A DNA stretch of 64,000 nucleotides, taken from the IMG/VR virus record IMGVR_UViG_3300029267_005544, positions 122,451-186,450 of that record; one strand, given 5' to 3'. Under the pieces are notes generated by a model. The model was given only the letters and a program-made list of their open reading frames with translations, did no database searches and was not told the DNA's origin. Made by a program: the position numbers and the translations under genes. Below are positions 1 through 7,276 of this stretch, piece after piece. The stretch is from a virus. Each line of letters opens with the position of its first letter. Position 1 is the first letter of the stretch.

Positions 1-2
1 TT

Positions 3-386
3 GCTCTTGAATTCGCAGCAGGTGAAGCATATCAATGTGAAGTAATTGATACAGAAATGGAAGATTCATTAATAGGCTGCAATGCAGAATATGAATCAGC
101 TGAAGAATGGATCAGAAACAAAGTTAAATGGTGGATTGATTCAGTCTCGGAAAAATTTAAAACATTTCACCAATCAAAGACAATCGAATATAATGAGTAT
201 ACCGTTAAAGCTGCTCATATTTTTTATAAACTAAAGCTTGGTGAAACTATTAATATAAATGACCAAACAATGATAACAAGAGTCCCTGGTGGATGGATGT
301 GGGTTTCAGTATCACATCCAAGAAATGGGACATTTATTCCATATAATAATGAATTTATATCAATTATTGAAGGAGAAAGTGATTAA
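3..386 (+). CDS. Hypothetical protein, truncated at the left edge
   Basis: The reading frame is open from base 3 through an internal ATG at 57 to a stop at 386, so the gene starts outside the window. The visible part is about 127 residues. It has a mixed, Trp-rich middle (EEWIRNKVKWW) and a beta-like end around PGGWMWVSVSHP. No family is recognised. It overlaps the next gene by a TAATG junction, which suggests translational coupling with the exonuclease. The ATG at 57 has no clear ribosome binding site, which is why the longer partial reading is preferred. Confidence 0.7.
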   Translation, partial: ALEFAAGEAYQCEVIDTEMEDSLIGCNAEYESAEEWIRNKVKWWIDSVSEKFKTFHQSKTIEYNEYTVKAAHIFYKLKLGETININDQTMITRVPGGWMWVSVSHPRNGTFIPYNNEFISIIEGESD

Positions 387-970
387 TGAATTACTTTATC
401 GATACAGAATTTATTGAAGATGGTATTATCCTTGATCTTCTCAGTATTGGTATTATTTCAGAAGATGGAAAGGAAATGTATCTTCTTAACTCTGGTGCAC
501 GCATCATGAGAGCAGATAGTTGGGTAAAAAATAATGTATTAAAATACCTTCCAGGTATTACTATAACTGACAAAGGTGATATCCAATGTGATGAAAAATA
601 TCCAAACCCAATGTTCGGATGGGTTTCTATACATGGTATAATGCTCCAAATAATTGAATTAGTCAATGGTGATAATAAACCGGTATTCTGGGCTGATTAT
701 GGAGCGTATGATTGGGTTGCTTTTGCAAGGTGTTTTGGTAGACTAATAGATCTTCCTAAAGAATTTCCAATGTACGTAAAGGATTTTCAGATGCTTCTTG
801 ATATATGTGGAAATCCAAATTTACCACAATTGCGAAATAAAAATAATATAGAGCATAAAGCTATTGATGACGCGCGCCATCTTAAAATGCAATTTGAATA
901 TATTAATAAACGATTTGAAATAACTGTTGATGATCATGAAAACAAATCGGTATTTACAGCAGAATTATGA
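386..970 (+). CDS. DEDDh-type 3'-5' exonuclease (Rv2179c-like)
   Basis: This is a 194-residue predicted 3'-5' exonuclease of the RNase H-like DEDD fold, cytoplasmic, acting on RNA or DNA. The N-terminus has the ExoI motif D6-T7-E8 (FIDTEF). A middle acidic segment around D104/D109 (WADYGAYDW) fits ExoII, and the C-terminal H157-x3-D161-D162 (EHKAIDDARH) fits ExoIII of the DEDDh class. Its length matches the small Rv2179c-like exoribonucleases that phages often carry. It begins by TAATG overlap with the upstream gene. The fold assignment is fairly sure; the substrate is unknown. Confidence 0.8.
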   Translation: MNYFIDTEFIEDGIILDLLSIGIISEDGKEMYLLNSGARIMRADSWVKNNVLKYLPGITITDKGDIQCDEKYPNPMFGWVSIHGIMLQIIELVNGDNKPVFWADYGAYDWVAFARCFGRLIDLPKEFPMYVKDFQMLLDICGNPNLPQLRNKNNIEHKAIDDARHLKMQFEYINKRFEITVDDHENKSVFTAEL

Positions 971-1092
971 AAATAAAACAGCCTCGTGATAAGATCGGTC
1001 GGTATCGAACTTATTATCTGGCCGCAAAAGTTCTCAAATTTGGAATATCAATATGGCACGGAATGAGAAAAAAATTCAAACGAAAATCTTAA
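967..1092 (+). CDS. Possible 41-residue basic protein
   Basis: An ATGA overlap with the exonuclease stop opens a 41-residue frame starting MKIKQPRDK and ending KKFKRKS. It is Lys/Arg-rich and overlaps the start of the VRR-NUC gene by 40 bases in another frame. Coupling by ATGA is typical of this genome, but the long overlap and lack of a recognisable family make it only a possible gene. It may simply supply translation into the next start. Confidence 0.3.
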   Translation: MKIKQPRDKIGRYRTYYLAAKVLKFGISIWHGMRKKFKRKS

Positions 1093-1379
1093 AAGACCTA
1101 GAGTCTTTTGGAAAGTATTGCGAATGCTTTAAAATAGAAAAGGCAAATAAGAATGGTGAGCCTGATATATTCTTTACCACATTACTTACTGGCGCTGTTT
1201 TTATTGAATGTAAGCGCCTTACCGGATATGCTAAAAGATTACAGCTATTTAAAATAGAAAAATTGAAAAATTGTGGATGTAAAGCATTTGTATGCCACTC
1301 ATGGGAAGAGTGGTGCGAAATAAAAAATGAACTTGGTTTAACAAAAATAGCTGTTATCCGCTTATACAATATGGAATAA
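1053..1379 (+). CDS. VRR-NUC / PD-(D/E)xK nuclease
   Basis: This 108-residue protein fits the small stand-alone VRR-NUC nucleases found in many phages. The catalytic pattern is visible as GEPD (D38) followed after a short loop by FIECKR (E52-x-K54), flanked by predicted helices in the order usual for this fold. Known relatives act as structure-specific or Holliday-junction nucleases in replication and repair; the substrate here is not shown. The start has only a weak GGA upstream, and translation may be coupled to the short overlapping frame before it. Confidence 0.75.
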   Translation: MARNEKKIQTKILKDLESFGKYCECFKIEKANKNGEPDIFFTTLLTGAVFIECKRLTGYAKRLQLFKIEKLKNCGCKAFVCHSWEEWCEIKNELGLTKIAVIRLYNME

Positions 1380-1423
1380 CTATAATGTAAAGAATAATAT
1401 TCATATTAAGGAGGATATATATA

Positions 1424-3355
1424 ATGGACCAAACATTTGGTTTTATAGAAGTATGGCTCGCTGATATTTTACATATTGAATATCTTGAGTATGCGCTTGA
1501 AAATGGTTCAATTGCTGCTGCTGTCGGGCAAGATGGTTTTAATGAATCATTTACTGCTATATCATATTTATGGGAAAAATTTGACCAAGATGATGCATTT
1601 AGACCAAGAGTGGTTGATTCAATAATTTCTGGTATGAAAATTGCAATCCATAAATATTGGGCTAATGATGACTTGTTAAATGATTTAACAGGTGAGCGTG
1701 CAAAATTATCAGAAGTTTATCTTAACGTTATCGGAATTGGTCCTGGTAGATTTTCGCTTGATGCAATTAAGGATGAAATAAATAATAGAAATATAAATAT
1801 ACATCAGGATAATAATGCTGATATAAACAACAATGAGGCCATTCCTGAAGAACAAAATGTTGATATTAAACAGAATAAGGAATTGCAGTTTGATACTATT
1901 CCAATATGGAAAACGCGAATTGAAGAAATTGTTCATATTATAAAATCGATTACATACCTTGATCCAACTCGTGATGAAATATTTGGTGAAGATAAAGTGA
2001 GAGTTGTGTCATTTAAGGGTGAAGAAGTTAGTGATGATCAATTTGATAGAATTATTAAAACAGCAAAAGGAATTAAAAAAAGTGTCATATGCATTTATAG
2101 CGCATCTGATGCAAATTTGATAATCGATGCGTTAAAACGTAATTATAATATGGATGATATATCAAAATATGTATTATTTTTTATTCATTCATTACCAACA
2201 AGTAAATTTACATTAACTGAAAATGCAAAATCTCTTTGTTTTGGATATGAAATAGATGAGATATATAAAATACCAGGCACATCAAATGAAAATGACGAGA
2301 TAAATAAAATAAGAAACGACAATTCGTTAAATGATGCTGAAAAGCAAGATTCTATCAATTTAATTCTTGCAGAAAGAAAAAATTCTCCTATATATAAATT
2401 CGATGGAATATACAAAGATACTGTTACTAATGTAATATGGGCTGTTAAAGACAGATGTATTATATACTTTTTGATTCCATATTCTACTGGAAAAAATACG
2501 GCAGTATATAAATGTATATATAACGAATTAATAAGAAGGTATTTAAAATCTTTACCATATAGAGAACTTGTCAAAATAGATCTTGAATATATGGAAAAGA
2601 TGCATAGCAATAATAAAGAAGATTATATTAACTTTGCTGTAGAAAGTTCAAAAGTTATTACTGAGCAAATTAAAAAAAAAATGGAACAGCATCGCAGCCA
2701 ATATAAAGAACATCTTGATCAAGCTATGGAGCATGCAAAACTATTTCAAAAATATTTTGATCAGATTTCATATTTCGATGAAAAAAAATTTATAAAAGAT
2801 CAACGTAATAAAGCAAATGAAAATTATGAACAAACTATGGCAATTGATAAAATAAGTGCTATTACGGTAAAAGATAATACTGTACATGTGTATACACATA
2901 ATTTATATGCGCAGGATGAAAGGACTAAACGTTGGCATGACATAGGAACTTTTCATATTGCAATAGGGATGCATAGTAATGCATATGATGCAAATAGAAC
3001 AGTAATAATTAAAAATACTAAACATATGATACAAGTTGGAGCTTCAAAAATGAATGCCCCGCATGTGTGGGAAAATGGAACCTTTTGTCATGGAAATCTT
3101 GCTTCAGGAATGATTGATGCATATAAAAGGAAAAATTTATTTGAATTAGTTTACCAATTAATATTATTTCTTGAATCAGCGAATACATCGGATTCTGCTG
3201 GTGAAAAGGTAAATAGATGGCCAGAAGTTTCAGAAGAAGTTGCATTGAATACAGATTATAATCAAAACTCTGTTTATGAAATAATGGAACAAATGGCACA
3301 AGCTGAAAAGAAATTTGATGATGCATTAGCAGATGCAATACCTATTCATATTTAA
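1424..3355 (+). CDS. Large protein with C-terminal E2-like (UBC) cysteine domain
   Basis: A 643-residue protein with a strong AAGGAGG site. The first ~400 residues match nothing I recognise; a charged, coiled-coil-like stretch lies near 400-470. The C-terminal ~130 residues contain PHVWENGTFCHGN with Cys555, then a helical segment and N-(R)WP. That order (HPN-like turn, conserved Cys, two helices, Trp) resembles E2/UBC conjugating enzymes, and the next gene has the same pattern around its own cysteine. It lies directly upstream of JAB, E1-like and Ubl genes, so a role as ubiquitin-carrier enzyme is inferred. A divergent, inactive relative or a substrate-recruiting protein is possible. Confidence 0.6.
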   Translation: MDQTFGFIEVWLADILHIEYLEYALENGSIAAAVGQDGFNESFTAISYLWEKFDQDDAFRPRVVDSIISGMKIAIHKYWANDDLLNDLTGERAKLSEVYLNVIGIGPGRFSLDAIKDEINNRNINIHQDNNADINNNEAIPEEQNVDIKQNKELQFDTIPIWKTRIEEIVHIIKSITYLDPTRDEIFGEDKVRVVSFKGEEVSDDQFDRIIKTAKGIKKSVICIYSASDANLIIDALKRNYNMDDISKYVLFFIHSLPTSKFTLTENAKSLCFGYEIDEIYKIPGTSNENDEINKIRNDNSLNDAEKQDSINLILAERKNSPIYKFDGIYKDTVTNVIWAVKDRCIIYFLIPYSTGKNTAVYKCIYNELIRRYLKSLPYRELVKIDLEYMEKMHSNNKEDYINFAVESSKVITEQIKKKMEQHRSQYKEHLDQAMEHAKLFQKYFDQISYFDEKKFIKDQRNKANENYEQTMAIDKISAITVKDNTVHVYTHNLYAQDERTKRWHDIGTFHIAIGMHSNAYDANRTVIIKNTKHMIQVGASKMNAPHVWENGTFCHGNLASGMIDAYKRKNLFELVYQLILFLESANTSDSAGEKVNRWPEVSEEVALNTDYNQNSVYEIMEQMAQAEKKFDDALADAIPIHI

Positions 3356-3371
3356 TTAAGAGGAGGACTTA

Positions 3372-4454
3372 TTGTTAACGTTGTTTATTAATCCGAATCT
3401 AGGCTTTACTATGAACACGCTTCCAGAAGGCATGTTCAATATTATGCAAAGTATAGATGTAGGTTCAGACAACACAATACAAGTCGTTATCGAAGATAAT
3501 AGACTTGAAGAAGCTCGTGAAATACTGTCCGATGCTTATACTGGTTTTGTTAATTTCAACCAAACTGGAAGTATTGTTAAAGTTGATATTGGTGCAGAAC
3601 CGGCAGAGCCTGAAGATCATGGTATTGAAATCGAAGAAGAGGGTAATGAAGAAGAGGAATTGGACGAAAGAGACGATGCTCCTGAAATTGAAATTCCACC
3701 TGCTGGACAGGCAGTACCACGAGAAAATGAACCTGGCCAAGACGCGCCGATTCAACGTAATACAATGATCGAACCTTCTGTGGTACGAGAAAATATCATA
3801 GAAGATAACAATCAGCCATATACTGTACAGGTATATGCTTTAATTGCACAAGCAGTTGGCGGTGAGAGTGTAAATCTTGCCAAACAACTTGATGAAGCAA
3901 TACGTCAATTTAATATTCATTTCAATAAAGCACTTGCTTTAAAGCGTCAAGTTGACTCTGCAACTCAAAGATTTACAGAATCAAGCCCTGAAATAATTAA
4001 CCTTGTTGAACAGGCAAACACTCTTGCCGAGCAGTATGAGCTTGTTGAAAGGGTGTATTTTACAAATGAAGAGCTTGTATTTATTACAATACCACTCATC
4101 ACTGATGACAGGTGGGATGGTCACAGGCGACTTATCGGGTCTATGAGAATAGGAATAGCACTTGAGGCTTTATTCTCACCAAATCCAACAAGTGATAATA
4201 ATGCGATATCAATCAAAAACCTTACTCACAGATATGTAAGCGGTTCAGGTCGCATATGGGAGTGTGGTCATTTTGATTCTCAAGGGCGTTCTTGTTTTGG
4301 AACTGCTTTTAATGCAATATTTGATGCTATTGTATCAAGAGATTTAACTTATATTATTGAATCTTTGATTCGATTTATTAAATCTCCTAATCCGAATGAT
4401 TCATGGGGTAGTCATATGAAATATTGGCCAATAGCACCAATAGAAGAGGAATAG
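3372..4454 (+). CDS. Second E2-like cysteine-domain protein with acidic linker
   Basis: A 360-residue protein beginning with TTG, 5 bases after AGGAGG. Residues ~1-75 form a compact mixed domain, ~75-110 are strongly acidic (repeated Glu/Asp), ~150-220 look helical, and the C-terminus repeats the E2-like pattern of its neighbour: a CGHFDSQGRSCFGT segment with Cys308, helices, an N-P-N turn and YWP. The two C-termini align in Gly, Cys, Ser-x-Asn and Trp-Pro spacing, so they look like paralogues. Predicted role is Ubl carrier or adaptor in the same conjugation pathway. The assignment rests on pattern and context, not on close similarity. Confidence 0.6.
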   Translation: MLTLFINPNLGFTMNTLPEGMFNIMQSIDVGSDNTIQVVIEDNRLEEAREILSDAYTGFVNFNQTGSIVKVDIGAEPAEPEDHGIEIEEEGNEEEELDERDDAPEIEIPPAGQAVPRENEPGQDAPIQRNTMIEPSVVRENIIEDNNQPYTVQVYALIAQAVGGESVNLAKQLDEAIRQFNIHFNKALALKRQVDSATQRFTESSPEIINLVEQANTLAEQYELVERVYFTNEELVFITIPLITDDRWDGHRRLIGSMRIGIALEALFSPNPTSDNNAISIKNLTHRYVSGSGRIWECGHFDSQGRSCFGTAFNAIFDAIVSRDLTYIIESLIRFIKSPNPNDSWGSHMKYWPIAPIEEE

Positions 4455-4464
4455 CAACAATAAT

Positions 4465-5385
4465 ATGGATTATTTCAAACCTGATAATCGTAAAACAACG
4501 TATAGAATCCTAGCAGATGATAAAAAAAAAGCGCCGCGTATAATATTTAGTATCACGGCGCTTAAATGGATTAAGGTTCTTATGGATGAACATGACACTG
4601 AAATTGGATTTTATGCGATTGTGGATGAAAGAGAAGCTGGTGAATACTATGTTCATAATGTATTCTACCCGAAACATGAACTTGTTACAGGAGGAACGTG
4701 TGAAATATCCCCGGAGGGTGAGACTGAGATCATGCAATACCTTATTGATAAAGGCAGAGAAGATGATATTGCCAAAATAAGGTTCTGGGGACATAAACAT
4801 CCTGGGCATTGTGCAACAGGCCCATCAGGGCAAGATGAAAAACAGGCTATAGATAGAATGAATTCTACTGGAGCCTATTTAGTAAGAGCCATATGTAGTG
4901 GCACTGAAATAAGTGTATCATTCTTCGATTATGATAATAAAATAAGGTTCGATAATATCAAATGGGAAGTTGAAGAAGATAATAGAACCGCTATTATGAT
5001 TGACAGATTGAACAAGCTTCAAGGTGTGTTTGATGGTGAAACCACCGAAGAAAATGTAGATGCTCGCTATACTGAAATAGCAAAAATATTTTCAGTAGAT
5101 AGTGAGATAGAGGCTATAAAGGCCAAAGTAAAAGAATTGAAAAAAGTCAATATTCCAAATGAAAATGAATCAAAATATTATGGAAATAGACGAAATTATT
5201 CAATTAAAGATATTAGGAGTCAGCCGTGGAAAAATGGTGATAATGTTCAACAAACAACATTATTACCAAACAGACCAACGTCTCAAAGTAATATTGGTCT
5301 CGATGAAAATGAAACTGTTTTATTGCTTGATGAAATCGATCAGGAAATCGATGATTTCTATGGGGCGTATAGAGGGGGCTACTAA
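4465..5385 (+). CDS. JAB/JAMM metallo-isopeptidase
   Basis: A 306-residue protein whose first ~150 residues look like a JAB/MPN metalloprotease. The zinc motif is GHKHP with H110 and H112, then S121 and D124 (HxH-x8-S-x2-D, one residue longer than the usual spacing). An upstream acidic residue in TEIGFYAIVDE would be the catalytic Glu. Such enzymes remove or process ubiquitin-like proteins; here the tandem Ubl two genes downstream is the obvious substrate. The C-terminal half (~160-306) is low in recognisable features and may bind partners. It ends in TAATG overlap with the E1-like gene, implying tight co-expression. Confidence 0.8.
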   Translation: MDYFKPDNRKTTYRILADDKKKAPRIIFSITALKWIKVLMDEHDTEIGFYAIVDEREAGEYYVHNVFYPKHELVTGGTCEISPEGETEIMQYLIDKGREDDIAKIRFWGHKHPGHCATGPSGQDEKQAIDRMNSTGAYLVRAICSGTEISVSFFDYDNKIRFDNIKWEVEEDNRTAIMIDRLNKLQGVFDGETTEENVDARYTEIAKIFSVDSEIEAIKAKVKELKKVNIPNENESKYYGNRRNYSIKDIRSQPWKNGDNVQQTTLLPNRPTSQSNIGLDENETVLLLDEIDQEIDDFYGAYRGGY

Positions 5386-6155
5386 TGGATTATATACGGC
5401 AATTAGGGTTACTTGACCCAAAAGATATAAAGAAAAAAAGTGTTTCGATAATTGGGGTCGGAGCTACTGGAAGTCATGTCGCACTGTACCTCGCCCAACT
5501 TGGGTGGGGAAATTTAGCGCATGAACAGGGAATAATAAGAGTTTTTGATGACGATATTATTGAAGAGCACAATATTTGTAATCAAATTTATGAACCATCC
5601 CAGGTTGGTAAATCAAAAGTAGAAGCTCTTAATGAAATTATAAAACGTAAATGTAATTTTGAGATTGAAACACATAAAGAGATGGTAACAAATCAAAAAA
5701 GTGTTCAATCTACTTATGTTTTTATTCTCACAGATACAATGGCATCAAGAAAAGAAATATTCGAAAATTGTTTAAGATTTAGTTTCAATACAGACTTGGT
5801 AATCGAAACACGGATGGGTTTGCGTGAAGGTCGGGTTTATGCATTCAATCCACACGATGGAGATCAAGTTTTGGCATGGAAAGATACGCTGTATAGCGAT
5901 GAAGAGGCAAACGTATCTGCATGCGGAGCAAGCGCATCAATAATTACAACCACTACATTTCTTGCGAGCCTCGCATGTGGAAGGGTCGTGCAGCATTTCA
6001 ATGGAAAGTATGGGACTGATGATAAAATATCAAAACCAGATCGGTCTCAGAAATTATGGAATGAGGTTCACTTTTCCCTTTACCCTGAATCATTTTATTA
6101 TAGAATGTTCAATGGAGGGGAGCCTCAGTTCATTCAGCAGAACTTAAATCAATAA
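5385..6155 (+). CDS. ThiF/E1-like Ubl-activating enzyme
   Basis: A 256-residue single-domain E1-like adenylating enzyme. The Rossmann ATP-binding glycine loop is GVGATGS (24-30); VFDDD (~53-57) and NICNQIY with GKSK (~63-78) match the E1 aspartate and the N-x2-R/N-Q...K adenylation residues; LTD at 115-117 matches the Mg-binding Asp. C180 (SACGA) and C198 are candidates for a thioester cysteine, but there is no separate catalytic-cysteine or zinc domain, so it resembles ThiF/MoeB and plasmid PRTRC-type enzymes rather than eukaryotic E1. Start is coupled to the JAB gene. Predicted to activate the Ubl of the next gene. Confidence 0.85.
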   Translation: MDYIRQLGLLDPKDIKKKSVSIIGVGATGSHVALYLAQLGWGNLAHEQGIIRVFDDDIIEEHNICNQIYEPSQVGKSKVEALNEIIKRKCNFEIETHKEMVTNQKSVQSTYVFILTDTMASRKEIFENCLRFSFNTDLVIETRMGLREGRVYAFNPHDGDQVLAWKDTLYSDEEANVSACGASASIITTTTFLASLACGRVVQHFNGKYGTDDKISKPDRSQKLWNEVHFSLYPESFYYRMFNGGEPQFIQQNLNQ

Positions 6156-6188
6156 CTATTTTCCAACGAAAGGGTTTTTGCTAATATA

Positions 6189-6668
6189 ATGATTTGTGCA
6201 AAACTCATCCAGATGGGTAAACCAATTCAGGATGCTGAAATTTCTGGTAACCCAACTGTGCAGGGACTGTTAAACGCTCTTAGCGTTACGGTTCCGGCAA
6301 ATAGCACCATTACTCGAAATGGTGTAGAGGTAAATTTATACACCCAACTGTACAACGGAGACAAAGTCTTCATCGGAACAAAAACAAAAGGAAATGTTGA
6401 TGAACCATTCGAAGTTCAGTTAATTCGTATGGGGGCTGGCGGCGGAATTGAAAAACTTCCCGCCACGGACGGGATGACTATTCAGGAAGTTATCGATCAG
6501 CTCAGTGAAGAAAAGAAAGCATCTTTTAAACACGCTGATGGTAGCCCTGCTTACGAATACCGTATCGGCACACGGAAGGTTGAGTTAACTGAAAAACTTT
6601 ATAGCCCAACCGGAAGTGATATATTAAGAATTATATTATCTCAAAAGGTAAAAGGCAATAAGTCTTAA
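6189..6668 (+). CDS. Tandem ubiquitin-like (beta-grasp) protein, two modules
   Basis: A 159-residue protein that reads as two copies of one module. Copy 1 (1-69) and copy 2 (~74-157) share KLIQMG/QLIRMG at the start, TVQGLLNALS/TIQEVIDQLS in the middle and, at the ends, TKTKGN (64-69) and QKVKGN (152-157). Strand-helix-strand order and size fit beta-grasp Ubl domains. A JAB cut after either Gly (68 or 156) would give two Ubls with a C-terminal Lys-Gly. A GAGGG run (~82-86) opens copy 2. No canonical di-Gly C-terminus is present. Context with E1-like, E2-like and JAB genes supports the Ubl call. Confidence 0.65.
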   Translation: MICAKLIQMGKPIQDAEISGNPTVQGLLNALSVTVPANSTITRNGVEVNLYTQLYNGDKVFIGTKTKGNVDEPFEVQLIRMGAGGGIEKLPATDGMTIQEVIDQLSEEKKASFKHADGSPAYEYRIGTRKVELTEKLYSPTGSDILRIILSQKVKGNKS

Positions 6669-6700
6669 AGCCGCGTATTAACCTCTTAATAACGACAATT

Positions 6701-6728
6701 ACGGGGAATAATTTAATTCCCCGTTTTT
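6701..6728 (+). terminator. Rho-independent terminator after the Ubl gene
   Basis: A 9-bp inverted repeat (ACGGGGAAT / ATTCCCCGT) with a 6-base loop is followed by TTTTTG. It lies 33 bases after the Ubl stop and before the 132-residue gene, so it may end or attenuate the conjugation operon. Confidence 0.8.
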
Positions 6729-6752
6729 GTTTAGAAAGGAACTCGTGACTTA

Positions 6753-7151
6753 ATGGGAGCAATGTTAAAAATAGTAGCATTGATTAATGGTAAGACAAGC
6801 GAATGCAGTGTTGAATTAGATTGTGTTGACATTGTTCAGTGTAATTATCACAAAGATTCAGATGATATTATTGAAGTCGGCCGAAGAGGTAAATTAATTA
6901 TCGATACCACTTCATCAAATAGGATATCGATTGACACAGGAGTTCAGGGAAAAATTCTGTGTATACTGGCTGATACAAAACTCGAGGCACCAATATATTA
7001 TAAAGGTATTGATGGTGTTCTCAAAATGTATACTGGCTGGAAGCTATATTCCAGAAGCAAAGAAAATTTCCTGCAGTATATACTTGGAAAAGGGGGATTT
7101 GTGCCATCAAAACAAAATGATGACACTGATAATAAATCGGAAAAATCATAA
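6753..7151 (+). CDS. Hypothetical 132-residue protein
   Basis: Unrecognised. The sequence alternates beta-like segments (MLKIVALING, GKLIIDTTSS, KILCILADTK) and ends in a hydrophilic Asp/Lys/Ser tail. Its size and strand-rich look would allow a further beta-grasp or small beta-barrel, but no motif proves this. It follows the terminator at 6701-6728 and precedes another at 7151, so it can be transcribed alone or by read-through. The start at 6753 is uncertain; ATG at 6762 is also possible because GGGAG lies just before it. Confidence 0.65.
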   Translation: MGAMLKIVALINGKTSECSVELDCVDIVQCNYHKDSDDIIEVGRRGKLIIDTTSSNRISIDTGVQGKILCILADTKLEAPIYYKGIDGVLKMYTGWKLYSRSKENFLQYILGKGGFVPSKQNDDTDNKSEKS

Positions 7152-7180
7152 TGGGGCCGATTGGCCCCATTGTTTTAGCT
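7151..7180 (+). terminator. Terminator of the left plus-strand operon
   Basis: A perfect 8-bp stem (ATGGGGCC / GGCCCCAT) with a GATT loop begins on the stop codon of the 132-residue gene and is followed by TGTTTTA. It faces the end of the long minus-strand operon and probably stops transcripts from the left. Confidence 0.8.
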
Positions 7181-7200
7181 ATGAGCAATTTTTTTAGCTA

Positions 7201-7276
7201 TAACGCACATGCCCGATCAAGAGACCGGACAAGGCGGGTCTCCGAGCGAGGGTTAGGGTGGCTCTTACCCGGCGAC
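7201..7276. other. GC-rich, probably structured intergenic segment
   Basis: Between the convergent operons, 76 bases are about 63% GC, nearly twice the surroundings. Visible pairings on the plus strand are GAGACC (7221-7226) with GGTCTC (7237-7242), GAGC (7244-7247) with GCTC (7261-7264) and GGGT (7256-7259) with ACCC (7267-7270); the last two interlock as a possible pseudoknot. On the minus strand it is the 3' untranslated end after the portal stop. It could be a 3'-end RNA, a processing or protective structure, or a foreign insert. No coding frame fits. Confidence 0.45.

Noticed and set aside
6753-7151. Calling the 132-residue protein a third Ubl
   Set aside because: It is strand-rich, but no helix after strand 2 and no Gly-ending tail can be placed, so the function is left open.
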